Origin: Parabacteroides goldsteinii DSM 19448 = WAL 12034 | Lineage (GTDB): Bacteria > Bacteroidota > Bacteroidia > Bacteroidales > Tannerellaceae | Assembly: GCF_000969835.1 (NCBI RefSeq) | Contig: NZ_KQ033912.1 | Coordinates: 1,702,586-1,766,585, forward strand | Direction of reading: 5' to 3' | DNA length: 64,000 nucleotides | In this document: in pieces, positions 43,796 through 52,967 of the stretch | Layout of the letters: every line of letters begins with the position of its first letter | How positions within the stretch are numbered: position 1 is the stretch's first letter | Translations under genes and position numbers: made by a program | Notes under the pieces: model-generated | Databases searched by the model: none | What the model saw: only the letters and a program-made list of their open reading frames with translations | What the model was told of the DNA's origin: nothing

Positions 43796-46681
43796 TTATT
43801 TTTTAGTAACAAGTTTGTCTAATTCTTTTCCGTCCAGATATTCTTCATCCTGCGAATTATACAGGCCATCCATTATATAACGGGCATCCGGGAATGCAGA
43901 TAATATCTTACGTATAGTTTCTGTCTGCCCGGATTTATAAACCGGAGCATTCGTATTCCATAATTGATTGTGAATATCTTTTTCGGGGACGGAAATAAGA
44001 AGATCCTTTATATCCATCTGTTTCAACCGGGAAAGATTACCGTCCAGGTTCACTTCATCGTTCAACAACAAAGACAAAGCCGGAGCCAGAGTAAAGTTCG
44101 GACGGTTCACCTCATTTACCAGTTTCTGCAACCCCTCTATGGTATCCGGGGTACGGGAAACGGCTTGTCGCAATACCAACCGGATATTCTTTTTCGCAGC
44201 ATAATCAGACAAAACCTGGAACGATTCTTTCAGGGAAGCATAGAACTGTTCCATCGTATAATTATTTTCAATGGTCCGCTGGGTAGAAATCAGCAATTCA
44301 TCGGCACCCAGTATTTCCATCTTATCAATAACACGCTTCATGATATCCATGCTCTTCTGATAGAAAGGAGGATCATTATTTACGATCCTCAAATCAGGAT
44401 ACAGATTCAATCCGGAAGTCAAATCTACCGTTATTTTCAATTTCTGGCGTCCCAGCCAACCGGATTCATGCTTCAACGTTTCTTTTTCCTTATTATTCAG
44501 ATAACGCCAGTCAATCACCACACGGTCATAATGTTCGAAGAAAGTCGGACGCGACAAAATCTCTTCCTTTACATCCGAGATATTGCGTAAAACAAGCGAA
44601 CGTCCCGTAACATTCGGTACCGGGGTACTTTCCGGCATAACGGTTATATCCGCTTCATCATTCAACCGGACACGGAAAATGCGCACATTACCGCCGGCAA
44701 TCGTATTGGAGGTATTTTTACCGAAGGAGGCATTTACTGCCACTTTAGGCGTATATCCAACGGCTTTCATTTCCGAACAGTCTGTCGGTAATTCTTTGAT
44801 AGAAACGATCTTTTCGGTCTTTGTCCGGATGGAAAAATCCTTCGGTGTCCAATGTTCGTTGGATATCAGAACGGTATATTCGCCATTGCCTCTGGAACAG
44901 GTTACAAGGCTCAGTTCCGGGTTGGTTTCGAACAGTTGTACGGAAGAGAAAATATCTCCCATCAATGCTTTCACATGGTTTAATATCGGGTAGGGTTTAT
45001 CCAGCGGCATTTCTTCCTTCACCTTGACAGGAAGTTCACATTGCGGTTGTTCGGTAACACCGTAAGGTGATGCGATAACAGTAATCTTTCCTTTTCCGGC
45101 ATTCAACTCGATAGCGGCCGGCAGTTCGTTAGATTTTTGCAGAATTGTCGCAGATGCCGGATAAATCAACTCAGCCAACGTATAAGGAACACGCTCGTTT
45201 AACGACTGTCCTTTGTAAGTCACCGGACCTGAGCACACGGTCGTTTTGTTTCCGGCACGGACACCGACAATTCCGTCCGGCATGTTTTTCAGTGAACCGG
45301 CAGTGATAATCAGATGCCCGCCTTCATTCACATAAGTTTCCAGTTTATCGTTGATTTCTTTTCCCGGACGAAGCTCATCGGCAATGACCAGTACCGGATA
45401 CTGCTGCAAAACCCATTGCGGCGCATCACTCATCAGACAATCGGCAATATCGCCATAAGGATTAGGGGCAATAAACCCTCTTTCATCTTTATAATAGGAA
45501 GCATCCTGATAACCGGGATATAAAATATCGAGCATCCCGTCCGTCAGATAATCCGGCAACTCATACGGCAGATTTCCCCACACTTTATAAGCCTGCCTGG
45601 AATATAGATGACGCGGGAAAGACCAGCCGGAAAAGAAATCGGTCATCAAAGCAACCGGTGTATACATCACACCCGGATCACCGTATTTATCTACCCATTT
45701 AACCGCACTTTGCTGTATCTTACCGATAGGACTCAGCTTCTTGTCGTCTATCCGCATGGACCCTTCGAAACCGACAGCCACACAATCGTACATCAAATGA
45801 GTATAGATCAACCGTTTCAGCAATCCGAGCGAGGTCCCTTTCAACGGGCCGCCACTGTTGTAGTCATCATCTATACCGGTAGCATTCGAATCGTATGTCT
45901 TATATCCCCAACGGTTCCATACGGAAGCATTTCCAAACCAGTTAACGCCATATTGCTTACCGGCTCCGCGGATAAAGGAATAATAAATCTGCGAGTTAGG
46001 CAATCCCTGGGCCGTTTCCGCCCCTATCAATGTATAAACTCCTTCTTTCAGGAAATAATGTCCAAAGTTCAGGGAGACAAGAGTTGCCATTTTATTCCCC
46101 AGCTGATCGCCCATTTCCTGGAAATGACGCTGGAAGTTAAAGTATTGTTGTTTGCGGTCTGCTCCCAACGGATACATTCGCGGAGCAAAACTACCGACAT
46201 ACCGGCCATCCTGTTCACCGTTATCCATACCCAGCCAACGGTCGCCCAGTTCTTTCTCGAAAAGATCGAGTACACCGTCCGGAATAACGAACTGCGTCCA
46301 ATATCCGCCAGGCCCCGAACCCGGGATATATCCCCAAAGGTCAAACAGATACAGGTTTCTTTTCTTTATCTCGGCAACGACCTCTTTCAGATTATCCTGA
46401 AAAACCAGCGGATAGGAAACCCACAAAATATCCCCGAGCTTATCCTTATCCACCCACTGATCGAGTTTTTGTTTATAATCTCCGGAAAGGTCACGTAGTG
46501 CTATAAACTGAATTTTATCATGAAAGAAAGAAGCATCCGGCGATTTCACATGATGACGTTGATAATCGGGATGATGAGACGGGATCATTTGATAAGGATA
46601 CAGCTTGATACTATTCTGTGCAAGCGGTCGGTCAGGATACAGTAATCCCAACAAAACAATAAGTATAAGAATCTTTTTCAT
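43796..46681 (-). CDS. Large secreted enzyme-like protein of unknown family (TIM-barrel ends, GATase-like middle)
   Basis: The 961-residue protein has a signal peptide (MKKILILIVLLGLLYPDRPL, cleavage near LAQ). Residues about 60-390 look like a glycoside-hydrolase TIM barrel (NLYLFDLWGYIPGSGPGGYW, WLGMDNGEQDGRYVGSFAPR, ATLVSLNFGHYFLKEGVYTL). Residues about 420-540 contain VLVIADELRPGKEINDKLET then YVNEGGHLIITAGS, the glutamine-amidotransferase-like fold found in the middle of several beta-galactosidase-type enzymes. The last 240 residues (MDIMKRVIDKMEILGADELL, ILSAFPDARYIMDGL) look like a sugar-isomerase-type barrel. No family is assigned. The gene pair with the 1153-residue protein follows a sigma factor, suggesting inducible use of a specific carbohydrate or related compound. 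Confidence 0.7.
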   Translation of the reverse strand: MKKILILIVLLGLLYPDRPLAQNSIKLYPYQMIPSHHPDYQRHHVKSPDASFFHDKIQFIALRDLSGDYKQKLDQWVDKDKLGDILWVSYPLVFQDNLKEVVAEIKKRNLYLFDLWGYIPGSGPGGYWTQFVIPDGVLDLFEKELGDRWLGMDNGEQDGRYVGSFAPRMYPLGADRKQQYFNFQRHFQEMGDQLGNKMATLVSLNFGHYFLKEGVYTLIGAETAQGLPNSQIYYSFIRGAGKQYGVNWFGNASVWNRWGYKTYDSNATGIDDDYNSGGPLKGTSLGLLKRLIYTHLMYDCVAVGFEGSMRIDDKKLSPIGKIQQSAVKWVDKYGDPGVMYTPVALMTDFFSGWSFPRHLYSRQAYKVWGNLPYELPDYLTDGMLDILYPGYQDASYYKDERGFIAPNPYGDIADCLMSDAPQWVLQQYPVLVIADELRPGKEINDKLETYVNEGGHLIITAGSLKNMPDGIVGVRAGNKTTVCSGPVTYKGQSLNERVPYTLAELIYPASATILQKSNELPAAIELNAGKGKITVIASPYGVTEQPQCELPVKVKEEMPLDKPYPILNHVKALMGDIFSSVQLFETNPELSLVTCSRGNGEYTVLISNEHWTPKDFSIRTKTEKIVSIKELPTDCSEMKAVGYTPKVAVNASFGKNTSNTIAGGNVRIFRVRLNDEADITVMPESTPVPNVTGRSLVLRNISDVKEEILSRPTFFEHYDRVVIDWRYLNNKEKETLKHESGWLGRQKLKITVDLTSGLNLYPDLRIVNNDPPFYQKSMDIMKRVIDKMEILGADELLISTQRTIENNYTMEQFYASLKESFQVLSDYAAKKNIRLVLRQAVSRTPDTIEGLQKLVNEVNRPNFTLAPALSLLLNDEVNLDGNLSRLKQMDIKDLLISVPEKDIHNQLWNTNAPVYKSGQTETIRKILSAFPDARYIMDGLYNSQDEEYLDGKELDKLVTKK

Positions 46682-46859
46682 AAGTATTTATTATTGTTGT
46701 TGCGTTAACAAGCCGACAACTGATAAGCCGATCATTTCTTATCGCAACAAAGATGCATTTATATTTTGAGATTATGTTACTTTTCGTTCATAAAAAAGTT
46801 AATAATCTACGAAATAGGATCTATTTATGCCCGAATGATAACAATTTACTTCAATCCGA

Positions 46860-47423
46860 TCAGTCCGGAGAAGCCGGTAAATACTCTTTCAAAACCTGCC
46901 GGAGTTGTGCCAACGCCTTTTTCTGATACAATTTAACGGCATTCACGGAAACACCCATTTCTTCCGAAATCTCCGCATAGGTTAGATTTTTATATCGGCT
47001 AAGCTCAAAAACCCTTTTATATTGAGGAGGCAATTCTTTCACCGCTTTACCAACCCGCTCTATTAGTTCTTTGGAGAGAACATAATCGAGAGGAGATTCA
47101 TCCAGTGAAAACAATGTATTCCTTTCTGCTATATTGTCATCAATTTCAATATACTCAGGTTGATTTCGTCTGAGATACGACAAACAAGCGTTATGAACAG
47201 CCCGTACCAGATAAGCCCGAATAGAAGTTGTAATGACCAACGTTTCCCTGTTCTCCCATAACCAACGGAAAACATCTCCGACAATCTCTTCGATTATGTG
47301 TTTTTCTGCGATGTAAGAACGTGCTTCATAGCAAAGAAAAACATAGTACTTTTTGAATAAGCATTCAAAAATTTTATGGTTTCCTTGTTGCAACTCCACT
47401 AATTCATCACGAGTATCCATCAT
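46860..47423 (-). CDS. ECF sigma factor of the third locus
   Basis: The 187-residue sigma factor has region 2 (about 20-90, FKKYYVFLCYEARSYIAEKH, IVGDVFRWLWENRETLVITT) and region 4 (about 125-178, KELPPQYKRVFELSRYKNLT, YAEISEEMGVSVNAVKLYQK). It belongs to the Bacteroides-type sigma-70 factors that pair with FecR. Unusually it lies after SusD and before two enzyme genes, not before FecR; FecR for this locus is at 52968. It may still be the partner, moved by rearrangement, or may serve the downstream genes. Twin palindromes at 47512-47687 lie 90 bp upstream of its start. Confidence 0.9.
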   Translation of the reverse strand: MMDTRDELVELQQGNHKIFECLFKKYYVFLCYEARSYIAEKHIIEEIVGDVFRWLWENRETLVITTSIRAYLVRAVHNACLSYLRRNQPEYIEIDDNIAERNTLFSLDESPLDYVLSKELIERVGKAVKELPPQYKRVFELSRYKNLTYAEISEEMGVSVNAVKLYQKKALAQLRQVLKEYLPASPD

Positions 47424-47511
47424 AACACAATAAAGATATTGCTATAAATCCCCGTATTACTTTAAAGATCAACATAATACATACCACATAAAGTTTTAGT
47501 AAAAACCATGT

Positions 47512-47545
47512 GTGACTAGAAAAAACGGTCGTTTTTTTTAGTCAC
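47512..47545. repeat. 34-bp palindrome, copy 1
   Basis: GTGACTAGAAAAAACG...CGTTTTTTTTAGTCAC is a near-perfect dyad. Together with the second copy it brackets 108 bp in the 368-bp gap (47424-47791) that otherwise has no gene. Confidence 0.8.
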
Positions 47546-47653
47546 TATTTTTCAAGAAAATCTTTTGATTTTTATGCTGTCAATTAGATGGTATCTCACA
47601 GATTTTTAGTACTTTTAGATGTCCGAATTGATTTTGTCTGGTCAACATGAAAA

Positions 47654-47687
47654 ATGACTAAAAAAAACGACCGTTTTTTTTAGTCAC
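47654..47687. repeat. 34-bp palindrome, copy 2
   Basis: ATGACTAAAAAAAACG...CGTTTTTTTTAGTCAC repeats copy 1 but with the centre inverted (ACC against GGT). With its T-run it can also end transcription of the SusD gene, read on the minus strand. Confidence 0.8.
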
Positions 47688-47791
47688 TATAGTACATATG
47701 TAAAGTGGTTAATTTTCAATAGCAATACCCAATTTATGGAATAAAAGAAATTTATTCATCCGGCATTGTCTATCACTGTTAACGAATTGGT

Positions 47792-49435
47792 TTATTTATA
47801 ATTCGGATCCTGAACCAAAACGCCACCGGCTTTATCAATTTCACTTTGTGGTAATGGGAAATAATAGAATGCCGGCTTAAAGACCTTTACATAAGTTGGC
47901 AAAGCAGGGTCTGACGCACCATTCACAAGTTTGTCCATTAACTTCCATCGTTTCAGCTGAAAATAGCGATGACCTTCAAATACAAATTCCACACGCCATT
48001 CGTTACGAATACGTTCACGCATCTGATCTTTTGTCAGACCAGCAGGCAACTCCGGTTGTCCTGACCGTACACGCACTTTATTAACAGCATCGTAAACTTT
48101 TTGAGTCGGTCCATTTGCTTCGTTTTCAGCTTCAGCAATCATCATTAATACTTCAGCATAACGGAGAATAACAACATCTGCATCAGAGATCGTTGAATAA
48201 CTTGGCATTTCTGTTGTCGGCTGAAGTAATTTCATCATACCAAAACCAGTCTGCATCTGATTTGTTATTGTAATAGGTCCATTTTCTTCATATCCTTCAT
48301 CCGGGAAAAGAGCTACTCCACTGTGACAAACCGTTTCGTACAAGCGACGATCACGAATATGAACTCCATTTGCACCAGAGAATAACTTTTCTCTTTCTGC
48401 CTTATTGGCATCTGACAAAGCTCCCGTTGCTAACAAAGATTCATCGACTGTTGCAGTCAATGGAGATTCGCCCCATTTCAGACCATCTGTACACTCAAAT
48501 GCATTTACCAAATCACGGGTTACTCCACATGTTGTCCACGCCCCATAATACAAGTCCATACTATGCGTAGTATTAGGAGCCAAATAACGGACAGAGAACA
48601 TGATTTCAGGAGAAGCCAATTGTTGTGCAGAAATAAAGTTATCTCTCATTCTATCAGCTAACTCATACCCCTGAATACCTTCCAGCAATGTTACGATTGC
48701 ACCCATTTTTGATGCATCCGCATTGCCATTGTCATCATAAGCCTCGGCCAGCATTAAACGTGCCTTGAACGCCTTCATCGCCCCCGGAGTAAAATATCCG
48801 CTCATTTGTGAATCGGAATAAGGCTTATCGGGTAAAGCAGCTATCGCCTCGTCAAAGTCCTTTATAATCTGGGCATACACTTCAGCACGGGTAGCTTTCG
48901 GCTGATACATATTTTCCGTTGTCAAAGAAGATGTTACCAAAGGAACTTCCCGATAACATTGATACAACCAAGAATAATAGTAAGCTCTCAACGCTTTGCA
49001 TTGCGCCATAATAAAACTCTTGTCTGCTTCCGACATATCCGCACCCTGGTAAGTTTCCAGATTCTCCATGACCAAATGAATACGGGCAATGCCTCTGTAA
49101 CAATGATCATACATATAAGAAACATATCCACCGGTATTCGGATCTAAATCACCTAATGCAATCGTTTGTGAACTACCATAAGTAGACTCATTATGCTGAC
49201 AAATAGAGTTATCTGTCAGATTATCGAAACAAGCCACAATCTGTGACATAACTCCGGGCCATTCATACATCATGGAAAAACTTCCTGCCAATGCTGAATC
49301 AAAATCACTTTTCTTCTGCCAGAAAATAGACTGTGATGGTGAAGAAGGAGGATCTTTCTGTAAGAAATCACTACAAGATGTCGTAGAACCCACCAATAAA
49401 GCCGAAGCCAATATTATATTTATTACTCTTTTCAT
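47792..49435 (-). CDS. SusD-type lipoprotein of the third locus
   Basis: The 547-residue protein has a lipobox (LLVGSTTSC, then SDFLQKDPPSSPSQSIFWQK), the opening of many SusD proteins. SusD helical blocks include MAQCKALRAYYYSWLYQCYR, VILRYAEVLMMIAEAENEAN and RIRNEWRVEFVFEGHRYFQL, and the end PLPQSEIDKAGGVLVQDPNY. It starts 12 bp after susC. The gene is followed by the twin palindromes rather than directly by enzyme genes. Confidence 0.95.
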   Translation of the reverse strand: MKRVINIILASALLVGSTTSCSDFLQKDPPSSPSQSIFWQKKSDFDSALAGSFSMMYEWPGVMSQIVACFDNLTDNSICQHNESTYGSSQTIALGDLDPNTGGYVSYMYDHCYRGIARIHLVMENLETYQGADMSEADKSFIMAQCKALRAYYYSWLYQCYREVPLVTSSLTTENMYQPKATRAEVYAQIIKDFDEAIAALPDKPYSDSQMSGYFTPGAMKAFKARLMLAEAYDDNGNADASKMGAIVTLLEGIQGYELADRMRDNFISAQQLASPEIMFSVRYLAPNTTHSMDLYYGAWTTCGVTRDLVNAFECTDGLKWGESPLTATVDESLLATGALSDANKAEREKLFSGANGVHIRDRRLYETVCHSGVALFPDEGYEENGPITITNQMQTGFGMMKLLQPTTEMPSYSTISDADVVILRYAEVLMMIAEAENEANGPTQKVYDAVNKVRVRSGQPELPAGLTKDQMRERIRNEWRVEFVFEGHRYFQLKRWKLMDKLVNGASDPALPTYVKVFKPAFYYFPLPQSEIDKAGGVLVQDPNYK

Positions 49436-49447
49436 TGCATTCTACTT

Positions 49448-52400
49448 TTAAAATTCAACATTTAAACCAAATGAACAAATCCGGTTCTGCGGATACTGGG
49501 CTGCACGACCGTCATCATTACGTTCAGGATCCAAACCATAATATTTTGTAAATGTCAACAAATTATCTCCGGAGAAATAAACTCTGACTTTCGACATTTT
49601 TACCTTATCCGTAACAGATTTAGGCAAAGTATATCCAAAAGTCAAATTCTTCAAGCGGAAATAAGAGGCACTCTGCAAGAAATAACTGTTTGCTCTTGTA
49701 TTCTTATTGCCACCCAAATTATCGTTATACAATCTCGGATGTTTTGCATTATAAGGATTTTCCTCTGTCCACATACCTTCTATATACTCACGAGTCGGAG
49801 CAGAGCCTTGGCGGAAGGGCTGCATCCCCCAATCAGTTGTATACCATTTCTTTCCGGAAACACCTTGTCCTAATAAGGATAAATCAAAACCTTTCCAACT
49901 TACACCGGCATTTACTGAATATTCAAAACCCGGGAAACGTCCGGACATCGGAATACGGTCGTCGTTATCGATTACACCGTCATTATTTTGATCCTTATAT
50001 TTCAAGTCGCCCGGTAATGTATTATCATTAAACTGTTTGGGTGAATTTTTCACTTCATCTTCCGTAGCAAAAACACCGATACATTCCAACATATAATATT
50101 CATTATAAGGAAGTCCTTCTCTTCTCAGTTTGTACCCATCGATTTCTTCGGCACCAAACTGAGTCAGTTTGTTTCTTGAACGATCGAAATAGACACCAGC
50201 ATTATACTGCAAACCTTTGAAAACGCCGTCTGAAATCATATTATTATAGTTAAATGCAATTTCAAAACCTTTATTTTCAACTTCTCCATTATTTACAGTC
50301 GGTGCAGAAAGTCCTAATAAATAAGACACCTGTGATGAACGTAAAATATCAGAAGTGGTTTTCTTATACCAGTCAAAAGTCATACTCAAACCATTGAATA
50401 CCTGTAAATCAACACCCACATCAGTAATAGTCGTTGTTTCCCATTTAATATCACGGTTTGCATAAGCTTTTTGCTGATAACCGACTGTTTCTGTTTTCTT
50501 GTCAAACGGATAATTGGAAACACTTTCTATCATAGCCTGATAAGGATACAAACCAATATTCTGATTACCCAATTGTCCCCAAGATGCACGCAATTTGGCA
50601 TTATTCAACCAAGTCAAATTCAAGTTTTTAATAAAATCTTCTTCCGTAAGACGCCAACCGGCAGAGAAAGACGGGAAGATACCCCAGCGGTTTTCAGAAG
50701 AAATACGGGAAGTACCGTCATAACGCATATTTGCTTCAAACAAATAACGTTCTTTAAAGTTATAGTTCAAACGGCCGAATACAGACTGAATAGCCCATTC
50801 TTCCTGTTTTCCCCCATTAGACCAATTTGCATTAGAACCTGCATCGATAACCGGCAGATCAAAAGCAAACTCTTTCCTATAAGCTTTTAACGTTTCATAT
50901 TTCTCTGACTCCTGGTTGTAACCTGCCATAATACTAAAATTATGATCGGTATTCGGAGTTGTATAATCATATTTTAAATACGTATACAAATTCTGATAAA
51001 AACGACGTTGATCTTCCACTGTCAGACCATTACTTCCTTTATCCAGATTTCCAGTCTTCACACCTGTATGATAATCATAGACAGGTTCATCCGAACCACC
51101 CCATTCTTTTGATTTATTAGACTCCAAACGAACGGCGCCTTTTGTATGCCATGTCAAGCCTTTTGCAAGGTTCACTTCAACCCATAATTGAGCATTAATG
51201 TCAAAATTCTGGAATTTCTTTGATGTATTCGATGCAATAATGGCAGGCATATTTTTATTATGATCTTCATGCGGATAAGCAGAGCCTGTCCAACGACGCA
51301 CTCCGGAACCATCATCCGGCAACCACGGCATATAAGTCGGAGCTTGTGACATCGTTGACAACAAAACATCATCCTGTCCCTGACGCGGCTGAGTACGATC
51401 TCCATACATCATACTGGTGTAAGTACCGATCTTGATGAAATCAGTAATCTGAGAAGTCAAATCTACCGTCGCATTATATTTCTGATATTCAAACCCTTTT
51501 AATGTACCCGGTTGATTTACAAAATTCAAAGCTACATTATAAGTTGTTTTCCCTGAATTTCCTGCAACGGACAAGTTATGATTCTGTACGACAGCCGTCC
51601 TGAACATATAATCGAGCCAATCGAAATTCGGATACTGGTCACTTCCTCCGCCATTTCGATATGCATCGATCTGTTCTTGTGTATAAGCTTTGCCCGTACC
51701 TGAATTTTTCTGTGCCAAATTATATAATTCCATATATTCGACAGAGTTAGTCACCAGATCATACATACGAGTCGGATTATATAAACCTACGTTCCCATGA
51801 TATGAAATATGAGCTTTACCATCCCCCAGGTCCGCCCCCTGTTTAGTTGTAACAAGAATCACCCCATTCGCTGCACGAGCACCATAGATCGCAGCAGATG
51901 CAGCGTCCTTCAGTACCGAAACACTTTCAATTACACTCGGGTCCAGATTGGAAATACTACCGGGAACACCATTAATTAAAACCAACGGATCGGAACCTGC
52001 ACTTGAGAAAGTACCCTGACCACGTACACGGAAAGAAGTAGACTCATCCCCCGGAGTACCCAGTCCTTGATTTACACGCAACCCAGGAACCTGCCCCTGT
52101 AACATTGTCGCCGTATTCGTTACCGGACGTTTAGACATCTCTTCACCGGTTACAGCCGTTACCGCACCTGTCAGATTCAATTTTTTCTGCGTACCGAAAC
52201 CAACCACAACGACTTCATCCAAAGCCTGTGAATCTTCTTTCAAGATAACAGAGATAACCGACTTATTTCCAACCGGAATAGTTTGTTCTATATAACCTAT
52301 ATAGGAGATCTTCAATGTAGCTCCGTCAGGAACATCCAATGTAAAGTTTCCGTCCACATCTGTAACCGTACCGATTGTCGTTCCATCCACTACTACGTTT

Positions 52401-52846
52401 GCCCCGATAACAGGTTCATTATTTGCATCCAAAACACGACCAGTGATCCGTTTAGTCTGTTGCATCACTGACTCCGGTCCAACTTTTCCGGCACGAGTAA
52501 TCACAATATGACGATCGTTGATTTCATACCGTACATTCCGTCCGTTAAACAACACAGCCAATACTTCATTGATCGATTTATTATCGAGAGAAACAGACAC
52601 TTTTTCATCCAGATTCAGGTCTTTCACATCCAGACTGAATGAAAATTCACTTTGGCTCTTGATGGATTCAATAGCCTCACGAATCGTGGCATTTTTAAGA
52701 TTTAAGGAAAGCATATGTTCAGTCGCATACGTGCTTGCACTTAATGTAAGCGTCCCGGCAACAAGAAATACACCGGCAAGATTGGCCAGACGTCCTGCTC
52801 TTGTAGCCAATAAGTCCTGAACAGATTTTCTAAATGTTTTTTTCAT
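49448..52846 (-). CDS. SusC-type TonB-dependent transducer (STN domain), third locus
   Basis: The 1132-residue outer-membrane protein has a signal peptide (to about residue 42, ASTYA-T), an STN domain (about 48-118, LNLKNATIREAIESIKSQSE), the regulatory domain (RVLDANNEPVIGANVVVDGT), SusC signature DEVVVVGFGTQKKLNLTGA, plug with LVLINGVPGSISNLDPSVIE, and a barrel ending FGLNVEF. The STN domain and the FecR gene just upstream show it is a signalling transporter. The SusC in this locus is not closely similar to those of the mannan locus, so the substrate probably differs. Confidence 0.95.
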   Translation of the reverse strand: MKKTFRKSVQDLLATRAGRLANLAGVFLVAGTLTLSASTYATEHMLSLNLKNATIREAIESIKSQSEFSFSLDVKDLNLDEKVSVSLDNKSINEVLAVLFNGRNVRYEINDRHIVITRAGKVGPESVMQQTKRITGRVLDANNEPVIGANVVVDGTTIGTVTDVDGNFTLDVPDGATLKISYIGYIEQTIPVGNKSVISVILKEDSQALDEVVVVGFGTQKKLNLTGAVTAVTGEEMSKRPVTNTATMLQGQVPGLRVNQGLGTPGDESTSFRVRGQGTFSSAGSDPLVLINGVPGSISNLDPSVIESVSVLKDAASAAIYGARAANGVILVTTKQGADLGDGKAHISYHGNVGLYNPTRMYDLVTNSVEYMELYNLAQKNSGTGKAYTQEQIDAYRNGGGSDQYPNFDWLDYMFRTAVVQNHNLSVAGNSGKTTYNVALNFVNQPGTLKGFEYQKYNATVDLTSQITDFIKIGTYTSMMYGDRTQPRQGQDDVLLSTMSQAPTYMPWLPDDGSGVRRWTGSAYPHEDHNKNMPAIIASNTSKKFQNFDINAQLWVEVNLAKGLTWHTKGAVRLESNKSKEWGGSDEPVYDYHTGVKTGNLDKGSNGLTVEDQRRFYQNLYTYLKYDYTTPNTDHNFSIMAGYNQESEKYETLKAYRKEFAFDLPVIDAGSNANWSNGGKQEEWAIQSVFGRLNYNFKERYLFEANMRYDGTSRISSENRWGIFPSFSAGWRLTEEDFIKNLNLTWLNNAKLRASWGQLGNQNIGLYPYQAMIESVSNYPFDKKTETVGYQQKAYANRDIKWETTTITDVGVDLQVFNGLSMTFDWYKKTTSDILRSSQVSYLLGLSAPTVNNGEVENKGFEIAFNYNNMISDGVFKGLQYNAGVYFDRSRNKLTQFGAEEIDGYKLRREGLPYNEYYMLECIGVFATEDEVKNSPKQFNDNTLPGDLKYKDQNNDGVIDNDDRIPMSGRFPGFEYSVNAGVSWKGFDLSLLGQGVSGKKWYTTDWGMQPFRQGSAPTREYIEGMWTEENPYNAKHPRLYNDNLGGNKNTRANSYFLQSASYFRLKNLTFGYTLPKSVTDKVKMSKVRVYFSGDNLLTFTKYYGLDPERNDDGRAAQYPQNRICSFGLNVEF

Positions 52847-52888
52847 ACTTCACTTGTTTAAGATTTAACTTTTAATTACTTAAGAAAT

Positions 52889-52911
52889 GGGGTATCTACG
52901 GTTATTACCCC
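52889..52911 (-). promoter_or_regulatory. Hairpin between FecR and SusC (third locus)
   Basis: GGGGTA (52889-52894) and TACCCC (52906-52911) form a stem in the 121-bp gap between fecR and susC. It is the third FecR-SusC junction here with such a structure. Confidence 0.5.
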
Positions 52912-52967
52912 TTTTGTTAGATTTGCTTTTACTTCATTCACATTCATTTTAAAGATTAGACTTAATG

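Noticed and set aside
45608..46498. 296-residue frame antisense to the 961-residue gene
   Set aside because: The composition mirrors codons of the opposite strand; no domain pattern or start context.
47546..47653. An invertible promoter between the twin palindromes
   Set aside because: No TAnnTTTG box with spaced -33 element on either strand; only TGATTTTG comes near. Kept as a repeat, not a promoter switch.
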